This document shows positions 24,694 through 32,137 of a stretch of DNA of 64,000 nt, in pieces; within the stretch, counting starts at the first letter, position 1; each line of letters begins with the position of its first letter. Under the pieces are notes generated by a model that had not been told where the DNA came from, made no database searches, and saw only the letters and a program-made list of their open reading frames with translations. Position numbers and translations under genes: made by a program. Origin of the DNA: DCFW01 sp963790715 (lineage in GTDB: Bacteria > Bacteroidota > Bacteroidia > Bacteroidales > Bacteroidaceae); assembly GCA_963790715.1 (NCBI GenBank), contig CAWBPN010000013.1, positions 62,001-126,000 on the forward strand, given 5' to 3'.

Positions 24694-25410
24694 ATGGAAG
24701 AGAGAAAGGCATATAAGTTCGACTTGGAACATAAGCGTTCGAAAGGATTGCTGATTGGCTTCATTTCATCCACAGCTCTGTTGGTTGCTATCTTGCAGAT
24801 ACGCGTACCGACGAAGTTGAGCGGATGGAAGGTATCTACTTCCGTAGAGACTAAGGAGGTGATGGCTCCCATTACGATGCAGCAACCGATGAAACATGCT
24901 GATATACCTGCATCAGTAGCGGCAACGTATTCCGATCAATTGCCGTCAAATGATGAATATAGCAAACTTGCCGATGTCAATAAAAATTATAACGATAAAG
25001 ATGCGGCGGATAATGGCCAGACAGTTGTATTTACTTCGAGTTTTTCCGTAGAATTCAATCAATACGGCGACGGCTCTGAAACGGTCAGGCAACATGAGCA
25101 GGAAGCTACTTTTTATTTGCCGGCTTTTCCGGGAGGCGAAAGCGGATTGCTTAATTTCATCCGTCGTAATGTTCGTTATCCGCAGGCAGCTGAGGACGCC
25201 GGCATTGAAGGGCGTGTCGTGGTGCAGTTTGATGTGAATAAAGATGGTTCCGTTTCGAATGCGGAAGTTGTCAGGGGAGCTAGTCCCATACTTGATCGTG
25301 AAGCACTGCGTGTAGTGAGAATGATGCCTCGATGGCACCCTGCCGTACAAGGCGGACATCCTGTGAGAATGAGCTATGCCGTGCCTGTGGTATTTAAATT
25401 AGGTAACTAA
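24694..25410 (+). CDS. TonB-family energy transducer-like protein
   Basis: A 238-residue protein with a short cytosolic N-terminus, one membrane helix (about residues 20-36), a ~100-residue periplasmic linker and a C-terminal TonB domain (about 148-238) with FIRRNVRYPQAAEDAGIEGR and VVRGASPILDREALRVV. TonB proteins pass proton-motive force from ExbBD to outer-membrane transporters such as SusC. The linker lacks the long Pro-rich stretch of classical TonB, as is common among the many Bacteroidota paralogues. It precedes the polyprenyl synthase by 14 bases. Its partner transporter is unknown. Confidence 0.85.
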   Translation: MEERKAYKFDLEHKRSKGLLIGFISSTALLVAILQIRVPTKLSGWKVSTSVETKEVMAPITMQQPMKHADIPASVAATYSDQLPSNDEYSKLADVNKNYNDKDAADNGQTVVFTSSFSVEFNQYGDGSETVRQHEQEATFYLPAFPGGESGLLNFIRRNVRYPQAAEDAGIEGRVVVQFDVNKDGSVSNAEVVRGASPILDREALRVVRMMPRWHPAVQGGHPVRMSYAVPVVFKLGN

Positions 25411-25424
25411 TAAGAAAAGAAGAT

Positions 25425-26399
25425 ATGTATACATTTGAAGAGCTTTTGAAGAATGTTAACGAGTATATCGGCAAACAAAAATATAGCCGTAAACCGTGGA
25501 ATTTGTATGAACCTATAGAATACGATTTATCGTTGGGAGGAAAACGTGTACGTCCGTTATTACTGTTGATGGCGGCTAATTTGTATGTAGATGATGTTAA
25601 CCCGTTTTTACCTACTGCTTTTGCTTTGGAAATGTGCCACAATTTCACATTGTTGCATGATGATTTAATGGATCAATCGGAGCGTCGCCGCGGTAAACCT
25701 ACTGTCTATAAGAGATGGGGCTCAAATGCTGCCGTGCTCAGTGGTGATGCCATGTTGGTGTTGGCTTATAAATACTTGGCCGAAACTACGGCCGATAAAA
25801 AGTCAGAAGTGCTTGATCTCTTTAATGAAGCAGTTCTTGAAGTATGCGAAGGGCAGCAAATGGATACGGATTATGAAGGTCGTGACGATGTCACGGTTGA
25901 TGAATATATTGAAATGATTCGCCTTAAAACTTCAGTATTGCTGGCTGCTTCCCTTAAGATAGGTGCTATACTCGGCGGTGCTTCGGAGGCTGATGGCGAC
26001 GCTCTTTACAACTTCGGTATTCAGATCGGTTTGTCTTTCCAACTGATGGATGATTATTTGGATGCATTTGGTGACCCGTCGGTGTTCGGTAAGAACCTGG
26101 GTGGAGATATAGTAAATAACAAAAAAACATACTTATTGTTGAAGAGCCTGTCTATGGCAGACCAGAATATGAAGTTGCAGCTTAACGGGTGGTTTAATCG
26201 TGATGTTTATGTGAATACCGAAAAGATAAATGCTGTCACTGCCTTGTATGAAAAGATCGGAGTTAAGGATGCTTGCAACGAGGAAATGAAGAAGTGTTGC
26301 AATAAAGGTTTGGAATATTTGAATGCCGTAAGCGCACCTGAAGAGAAAAAGGCAGGATTGAAAGATATAGCCATGAAATTGCTTAACCGCAAGATGTAA
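25425..26399 (+). CDS. Polyprenyl diphosphate synthase (trans-type)
   Basis: A 324-residue enzyme that condenses IPP onto an allylic diphosphate. It has GGKRVRP (38-44), the first aspartate-rich motif DDLMD (79-83) and the second DDYLD (209-213). Short-chain (geranyl/farnesyl) products are plausible, but chain length is not readable with confidence. The last base of the stop codon is the first base of the tatD start (TAATG), so the two are coupled. Confidence 0.92.
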   Translation: MYTFEELLKNVNEYIGKQKYSRKPWNLYEPIEYDLSLGGKRVRPLLLLMAANLYVDDVNPFLPTAFALEMCHNFTLLHDDLMDQSERRRGKPTVYKRWGSNAAVLSGDAMLVLAYKYLAETTADKKSEVLDLFNEAVLEVCEGQQMDTDYEGRDDVTVDEYIEMIRLKTSVLLAASLKIGAILGGASEADGDALYNFGIQIGLSFQLMDDYLDAFGDPSVFGKNLGGDIVNNKKTYLLLKSLSMADQNMKLQLNGWFNRDVYVNTEKINAVTALYEKIGVKDACNEEMKKCCNKGLEYLNAVSAPEEKKAGLKDIAMKLLNRKM

Positions 26400-27178
26400 T
26401 GGAGATTATAGATACCCATTCGCATTTATATGCAGAAGAGTTTGATGCCGACCGTGAAGCAGCTGTAGATAGGTGCCGCAAGGTCAGCGTTTCACGTCTG
26501 TACATGCCGAACATAGATGTGCCGTCGTTCGAGCGCATGATGAATATGGTACATGATTATCCGGGCTATTGTTTCCCGATGCTCGGACTTCATCCAACGG
26601 AAGTGGGCAAGGATTACAAAGAACAATTGGCGAAGCTGAAGCCTTATTTAAAGGAAGGGCATCCGTTTACAGGCATAGGCGAAATAGGACTTGACTTTTA
26701 TTGGGACGATACTTTTCGCGAAGAGCAGTATGATGCTTTTGCCGTGCAAATAGATTGGGCAAATGAATGGCATTTACCTATAGTTATCCATAGTCGCAAA
26801 GCAATGGATGACACAATACGAATAGTGGAAGAGCATTCAAAACCGGGATTGAGGGGCGTGTTCCACAGTTTTGGCGGTTCGTTGGAAGAGGCGCAACGAT
26901 TATTGAAGTTCGATAATTTTTATTTGGGAATCAATGGAGTGGTGACGTTCAAGAAGTGCAATTTACCTGATGTTTTGCCGCATGTTCCTCTGGAACGTAT
27001 TGTGCTTGAAACAGATTGCCCATATCTCACTCCAGCACCTTATCGCGGTAAACGTAACGAGAGTTCGTACATCATATATACATTAAAAAAAGTAGCGGAA
27101 ATATATGGTAAACCGGAAGAAGAGGTCGCACGCATCACTTCCGCCAATGCCCTTAATTTATTCAGACGCGTTTTATAG
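26399..27178 (+). CDS. tatD: TatD-family metal-dependent hydrolase (DNase-like)
   Basis: A 259-residue TIM-barrel hydrolase with the metal ligands H7 and H9 (THSH), E95 (GIGEIGLDF), H131 (VIHSRKA), H156 (VFHSFGG) and D206 (ETDCPYL). TatD proteins are 3'-5' exonucleases or deoxyribonucleases of DNA repair and RNA turnover. The gene starts within the previous stop codon. Its 3' end overlaps the convergent GH65 gene by 17 bases, so the two transcripts are antisense to each other at their ends. Confidence 0.93.
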   Translation: MEIIDTHSHLYAEEFDADREAAVDRCRKVSVSRLYMPNIDVPSFERMMNMVHDYPGYCFPMLGLHPTEVGKDYKEQLAKLKPYLKEGHPFTGIGEIGLDFYWDDTFREEQYDAFAVQIDWANEWHLPIVIHSRKAMDDTIRIVEEHSKPGLRGVFHSFGGSLEEAQRLLKFDNFYLGINGVVTFKKCNLPDVLPHVPLERIVLETDCPYLTPAPYRGKRNESSYIIYTLKKVAEIYGKPEEEVARITSANALNLFRRVL

Positions 27179-29471
27179 CTACATCCTTGCCGCACATAAG
27201 GTTCACGTCTTTATCGTAAACGACAATTTTATTGGATATTTGTCCGTCGTAACGGAAAGTAACATCGGTTTTTGTAACTTTGATATGCAACGGGTATCCA
27301 AGTAGATTTACAGTTAAGCTATAACTTTCCCACTTATCTGGTATTATCGGTTCGCAATACATTACACCTTTCTTGAAATGTATTCCTGCAAAACCTTCGG
27401 CAATGGCAAGCCAACTGCCGGGCATACTGGTAACATGTATTCCGTCGCGAACGTCGTTGTTGATGTCGTCGAGGTCGAGGCGATTGGCTTTAACGAAGTA
27501 GTTGTAGGCTTTGTCTATTTCACCTATGTGCGCCGCCAGTATGCTATGTACAAAATAACTTAATGAAGATTCGTGTACTGTGCGCGGTTCATAAAAATGA
27601 TAGTTGCGGCGAACGGTATCCTTGTCGAAATCGTCATAATAAAGGTACATGCCCAGCAACACATCACTTTGCTTTATGAAGCACGAACGCAGAATGCGGT
27701 CCCACGACCAATGTTGCCATATAGGGCGCTCTTCAGGATTAATGTCGTTTACGGTGAGTAACTCTTTATCCCTGTATCCATTTTCTTCCATAAAGATGTC
27801 ATTATCTTTATCGTAAGAGTAATACATGCGCTCAATGATGTCGAGCCAATGTTCGGTTTCCTGTGCATTGAAATTTGTCTTTTCAACTATTTGTTTGTAG
27901 TCGTCCGGATAATTCTTCTCCACCATGCGCAAATTGTCAAGAGTGAATTTCAAATTTTGTACACAACTGTAATTGGTATACCAGTTATTATCTACATTAT
28001 TTTCGTATTCATCAGGGCCTGTAACACCGAGAATCATATATTGTTGTTTACGTGTTGAAAATGTAACGCGTTGATTCCAAAAACGACAGATGGCAATCAT
28101 CACCTCCAATCCGTATTTCGCAATATATTCGGTATCGTTTGTGCATTCGATATATTCTTGTATAACCTTTATAATGATAGCATTGCGATGTATCTCTTCG
28201 AATGTGACTTCCCATTCGTTGTGTCGTTCTTCTCCGTTCATGGTGACCATGGGATAAAGAGCCGCCCCGTCTTTAAATCCCAGTTTTTCGGCATTGTCGA
28301 TAGCTTGCGGCAATTGATAATATCTGTATAGTAACAAGTCGCGTGCATAGCCTTTGTTTGTGTAAAGCAATAAGAACGGCAGAACACATAATTCTGTATT
28401 CCATTGGGTGTTTCCTCCGTATTTCTCACCGCTGAATCCCTTTGCTCCTATATTCAGTCGCTGGTGGTCGGACGGATAGTTTTGCAGTATCTGAAATATG
28501 TTAAAGCGAATAGATTGTTGCGCTTCATCATCACCTTCAATTATTATGTCATTTTTTTCCCAAAACTTATGCCAGTATTCAAGTTGCTCGTTGTAAAGAT
28601 TGTACCAACCGATTTGTTGAGTTTCATTTGCTTCATTGACGGCGTCGGAAAGTAAATCTTCGTTTGAATGATATTGGTTTGACGTTATAGCTACGTACTT
28701 AGTCATTATTAAGTTGTCGCCCGGTTTCACGTCAGCTCCTAACATGAATCCGACTTTCTTTTCTTTCTCAATGCGTACCGGACGGTTTTTTGTCGGTGTT
28801 CCGTTTTTTGTCAACTCCGAGTTTTCGACGCAACAGATTTGTGAGTTGCCGCGTTTGGTTTGTACCCACAGGTATGCTTGACTGTCATTGGTTTCAGCAC
28901 GGATAATATTCCACATCTTCTCGTTGAAATTGCTTGTTTCATGTATTACATCTCCGTTAATATTTGGAATGATAGAAACCCTGCCGGTATAGTTTATTGA
29001 CGTCACGGCATAACGTATCGCAAATGTGTCGCGATGCGCCATGCTGTAGAAACGTTGTACGTTGATACTTAATATGTTGCCTTTGGGCGAAGTGACAATC
29101 GCAGAGCGCAGACTTATGCCGTCTTTCATGTTGAGTGTACGCTTGAATTGCTGTATGTCCCATACGTCAAGATTGAGTTCTTCATCTATAAGCTGCAAAT
29201 CCACGCCGCTCCAAAATGGAGCATTTGGCATACAGGAATAATATTTAGGGAATCCGTTTTTCCACCAACCTACGCGTGTGCGGTCGAGATAGCATGTGCC
29301 GGCTACGTATGAACCTTTTAGCGAATCGCCGGTATATGTTTCTTCGAAATTTCCACGTTGTCCCATACGGCCGTTACCGATAGTGAATATACTTTCGGTG
29401 TTGCGTTGCAGATTTGGATGGAAATCTTCTTCTATAATGTTCCAGTTATCTCCTTTTAAATATTGTTTCAT
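27162..29471 (-). CDS. Glycoside hydrolase family 65 phosphorylase (maltose phosphorylase-like)
   Basis: A 769-residue cytosolic enzyme of family GH65, predicted to split an alpha-linked disaccharide with phosphate to glucose and beta-glucose 1-phosphate. The (alpha/alpha)6 barrel carries GFSGEKYGG (345-353) and the catalytic general acid E488 within TGPDEYENNVDNNWYTN. There is no signal peptide. The start overlaps the MFS gene stop by 4 bases (ATGA) in a lacI-MFS-GH65 operon. Maltose is the most likely substrate given the neighbouring amylase locus; trehalose, kojibiose and nigerose phosphorylases belong to the same family and cannot be excluded. Confidence 0.9.
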   Translation of the reverse strand: MKQYLKGDNWNIIEEDFHPNLQRNTESIFTIGNGRMGQRGNFEETYTGDSLKGSYVAGTCYLDRTRVGWWKNGFPKYYSCMPNAPFWSGVDLQLIDEELNLDVWDIQQFKRTLNMKDGISLRSAIVTSPKGNILSINVQRFYSMAHRDTFAIRYAVTSINYTGRVSIIPNINGDVIHETSNFNEKMWNIIRAETNDSQAYLWVQTKRGNSQICCVENSELTKNGTPTKNRPVRIEKEKKVGFMLGADVKPGDNLIMTKYVAITSNQYHSNEDLLSDAVNEANETQQIGWYNLYNEQLEYWHKFWEKNDIIIEGDDEAQQSIRFNIFQILQNYPSDHQRLNIGAKGFSGEKYGGNTQWNTELCVLPFLLLYTNKGYARDLLLYRYYQLPQAIDNAEKLGFKDGAALYPMVTMNGEERHNEWEVTFEEIHRNAIIIKVIQEYIECTNDTEYIAKYGLEVMIAICRFWNQRVTFSTRKQQYMILGVTGPDEYENNVDNNWYTNYSCVQNLKFTLDNLRMVEKNYPDDYKQIVEKTNFNAQETEHWLDIIERMYYSYDKDNDIFMEENGYRDKELLTVNDINPEERPIWQHWSWDRILRSCFIKQSDVLLGMYLYYDDFDKDTVRRNYHFYEPRTVHESSLSYFVHSILAAHIGEIDKAYNYFVKANRLDLDDINNDVRDGIHVTSMPGSWLAIAEGFAGIHFKKGVMYCEPIIPDKWESYSLTVNLLGYPLHIKVTKTDVTFRYDGQISNKIVVYDKDVNLMCGKDVAIKRV

Positions 29472-30847
29472 TGTAATTGTGTTTTTTCTCCGATCGTTTC
29501 CTTAATAAAGTTTACACTCAATGCCCCGATAATTAATAATATCCCGGCAACAAGCATCATCAACCATTCGGATGGCAGTGCGCCTTTGGGCGTGAGAATA
29601 GAGAGAACTGTCCCGCCTAAAGAAGCGGCAACTATCTGCGGTACACAAATCGTGCCGTTGAATAGTCCGAGGTATGTGCCCATGTGTGAACCGTTCAACG
29701 CATTGGTAAGTATGGTAAACGGTAGTGCAAGAGTGGCAGCCCACGCACAACCTATGAGTGCGAATGATACGAACATCATGTAGAATTGCGTACTGAATGC
29801 CATTAGAATAAAACCTAAAGCACCTAATAACAGACTTATTGAATAAATTAGTTTGTGGCTTTTAAAGCGTGGTATAAGTGTTGCCCATATTACGGCTCCT
29901 ATTGCCTGAACTGCGTATGCAACGCCAACCCAATTGCCGGCATCTTGATATTGAGCAGATTGTGTATTAAGTACGATTTTGCTTATTCCGTTCACTACAG
30001 TATGGATGGTAGGTGTGTTGAAAAAGTGGTAAGCAACCGTCCCGTTCGTATAAGTCCACATATACATGTAGGCAGCCCAGCAGAAGAATTGTACCAGCCC
30101 TACAGTCCAAAATACTTTAGGAGCTTTGGCAAGCAATTTGAATATATTCGTTTTCTCCTCTTCTTTCTCTTTGGTTATGCCATGATATTCGGCATATTCT
30201 TTCGGAGGCATTTCTTTTACTTTCACTACCGTGTAGATAACGCACAGGATAAGTATTGCCGCACCCATATAAAAAGAATAAATAACGGAATTCGGCACAA
30301 CACCTTTAGATGCAGTATTGCTGATGCCTATAAAAGCAAGAATGAAGGGGAACATAAAACCTACCAAACTACCGGCATTGCACAAGAAGCTTTGGATGGA
30401 GTAGGCTAATCCTTTTTGCTTTTCGTTTACCATATCACCCACCATCATCTTAAACGGTTGCATGGCAATGTTAATGGACGTATCAAGCAACATTAACGAA
30501 AACAGTCCGAAAATCATTGCCGCCCCGATACTCATACCTAAACTGCCGGCGTTTGGCAGCATGCACATAACCAGTACTGCTAATGCCGCGCCTACAAAAA
30601 GATAAGGTATACGCCTGCCGAAACGGCACCAAGTGTGGTCGCTTGCAACTCCGATAATTGGTTGTACTATAATTCCCATTAACGGAGGTAGTATCCAGAA
30701 GTAGCTGAGTTTATGCGGGTCGGCTCCTAAAGTCGCGAATATTCTGCTTATGTTGGCGCTTTGCAAGGCATAAGCTATTTGCACGCCAAAAAAACCGAAA
30801 TTGATGTTCCAGAGTTTCCAAAAGCTTAAATCAGGTTTTGTTTTCAT
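29468..30847 (-). CDS. MFS sugar transporter (SLC45/GPH-like, maltose or maltodextrin uptake)
   Basis: A 459-residue inner-membrane carrier with 12 predicted helices. The loop DHTWCRFGRRIPYL (about residues 69-82) is the characteristic signature of SLC45-like and GPH-type sugar carriers. It sits between lacI and the GH65 gene, so it probably imports the disaccharide that the GH65 enzyme phosphorolyses, released by SusCD and the surface amylase. It starts 28 bases after the lacI stop. Confidence 0.88.
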   Translation of the reverse strand: MKTKPDLSFWKLWNINFGFFGVQIAYALQSANISRIFATLGADPHKLSYFWILPPLMGIIVQPIIGVASDHTWCRFGRRIPYLFVGAALAVLVMCMLPNAGSLGMSIGAAMIFGLFSLMLLDTSINIAMQPFKMMVGDMVNEKQKGLAYSIQSFLCNAGSLVGFMFPFILAFIGISNTASKGVVPNSVIYSFYMGAAILILCVIYTVVKVKEMPPKEYAEYHGITKEKEEEKTNIFKLLAKAPKVFWTVGLVQFFCWAAYMYMWTYTNGTVAYHFFNTPTIHTVVNGISKIVLNTQSAQYQDAGNWVGVAYAVQAIGAVIWATLIPRFKSHKLIYSISLLLGALGFILMAFSTQFYMMFVSFALIGCAWAATLALPFTILTNALNGSHMGTYLGLFNGTICVPQIVAASLGGTVLSILTPKGALPSEWLMMLVAGILLIIGALSVNFIKETIGEKTQLQ

Positions 30848-30875
30848 AATTATAATTGTCTTTTTTATTTTACTT

Positions 30876-31889
30876 TTATTTGGTGGTGCCGCGAACGATA
30901 AGGTTTGTTTTCACAATTCTGTTTTTCGCCGGCTTACCTTCCAATCTTTCAATTAATGTTTTAACTGCACTCTTGCCTACATCCACACCGTGTTGTTCCA
31001 CCGTGGTAAGTTTTGGGTCGGTACTGTATGCTATGGCATCGTCGCCGAATCCGCATATACTCACTTCGTCAGGCACCTTTATGCCCATCGACTTGCAACA
31101 ATACAGTATGCCGCTTGCCGTTTCGTCATTAATGGCAAAGAAGGCATCGGGACGATGCCTTTCGTCTGTTTCCAAAATGCTTGGTGTAATGGCAATAGCT
31201 TTTTCGCGCGTATCGCAAATCTTTATCATTTCATCGGTGAACGATATGTTATATCGTTTCATTGCATCAATATAACCATTGCGCCTGTTTTTTGCAATCT
31301 CCATTGTCAGAGGGCTACAGTAAAAGAAAATACGTTTGCACCCGGTTTGTATCAGATATTCCACGGCAGCAAAAGCGCCTGTGTAGTCGTCAACTACCAC
31401 CCGTTCGGTATTGATGCCTGTACAGATACGGTCATAGAAGACAATAGGTATATTATTTTCAGTCAATTCCTTATAATGTTCGTAGTGTGTTGTTTCCTTT
31501 GCCAAAGAAGTAATGACTCCACAAACCCTTTCGGATAAAAAGGAATGTATTATATTTACTTCTTTTTCATATTTTTCATCAGATTGAGCTATCAATACAT
31601 TATAGTTGTTGTCGGATGCTATTGTTTCGATACCGTCGAGTACACATGAAAAAAAGTGATGAACGATTTGCGGTACTATAACACCGATAGTTCGTGTGTG
31701 GCTTACACGTAAATTTTGTGCTAACAGGTTGGGCTTGTAATTATGTTGTTTCGCATAATTCTTGATAAGTTCGCGTGTTTCTTCGCTAATGTCTTTGCTG
31801 TCTTTGAGTGCGCGGCTTACGGTAGATGGTGCGCAGTTCAATGCCTTGGCAATATCTTTGATAGTAATTTGTGCTTTACCTATTTCCAT
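30876..31889 (-). CDS. LacI-family transcriptional regulator of the glucan locus
   Basis: A 337-residue repressor or activator. The N-terminal helix-turn-helix (about 9-29, ITIKDIAKALNCAPSTVSRA) is followed by the hinge (about 48-60, YKPNLLAQNLRVS) and a periplasmic-binding-protein-like sugar domain (62-337). It heads the lacI-MFS-GH65 operon and is divergent from susC. A perfect palindrome typical of LacI-family operators lies between the two operons at 31979-31992. The effector is presumably a maltodextrin or related sugar. No SusR-type or hybrid two-component regulator is present. Confidence 0.93.
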   Translation of the reverse strand: MEIGKAQITIKDIAKALNCAPSTVSRALKDSKDISEETRELIKNYAKQHNYKPNLLAQNLRVSHTRTIGVIVPQIVHHFFSCVLDGIETIASDNNYNVLIAQSDEKYEKEVNIIHSFLSERVCGVITSLAKETTHYEHYKELTENNIPIVFYDRICTGINTERVVVDDYTGAFAAVEYLIQTGCKRIFFYCSPLTMEIAKNRRNGYIDAMKRYNISFTDEMIKICDTREKAIAITPSILETDERHRPDAFFAINDETASGILYCCKSMGIKVPDEVSICGFGDDAIAYSTDPKLTTVEQHGVDVGKSAVKTLIERLEGKPAKNRIVKTNLIVRGTTK

Positions 31890-31916
31890 GTCACAATGTA
31901 TTAATTTAAGTTGTTA

Positions 31917-31924
31917 CAAATTTA
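31917..31924 (-). promoter_or_regulatory. -7 box of the lacI-MFS-GH65 operon
   Basis: The minus strand reads TAAATTTG (TAnnTTTG), 27 bases before the lacI ATG at 31889. Confidence 0.5.
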
Positions 31925-31978
31925 AATCAAGCCTATATATTAATAAGGTGTATGGCAAAAAACAGCCTGTATTTTTAC

Positions 31979-31992
31979 TGCAAACGTTTGCA
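31979..31992. promoter_or_regulatory. Putative LacI-family operator
   Basis: TGCAAACGTTTGCA is a perfect 14-base palindrome with the central CG typical of LacI/CcpA-type operators. It lies between the divergent lacI and susC promoters, 54 bases from the lacI -7 box and 54 bases from the susC -7 box, and is the only such palindrome I saw in the region. Confidence 0.75.
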
Positions 31993-32046
31993 TTTCAAAA
32001 ATACAACAAAATGGAATATCTTGCTACATAAAGATATGTTTAACAT

Positions 32047-32054
32047 TATTTTTG
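32047..32054 (+). promoter_or_regulatory. -7 box of the susC operon
   Basis: TATTTTTG matches TAnnTTTG. A TTG at 32021-32023 lies 23 bases upstream. The leader to the susC ATG at 32138 would be about 75 bases. Confidence 0.45.
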
Positions 32055-32137
32055 TTGATGTAAATTTTTGCCCGCAAGAGTAAAAACTATTTGAGAGTAA
32101 TAATAAAATAATATGTTAACTTTAAAATTAATGATGC

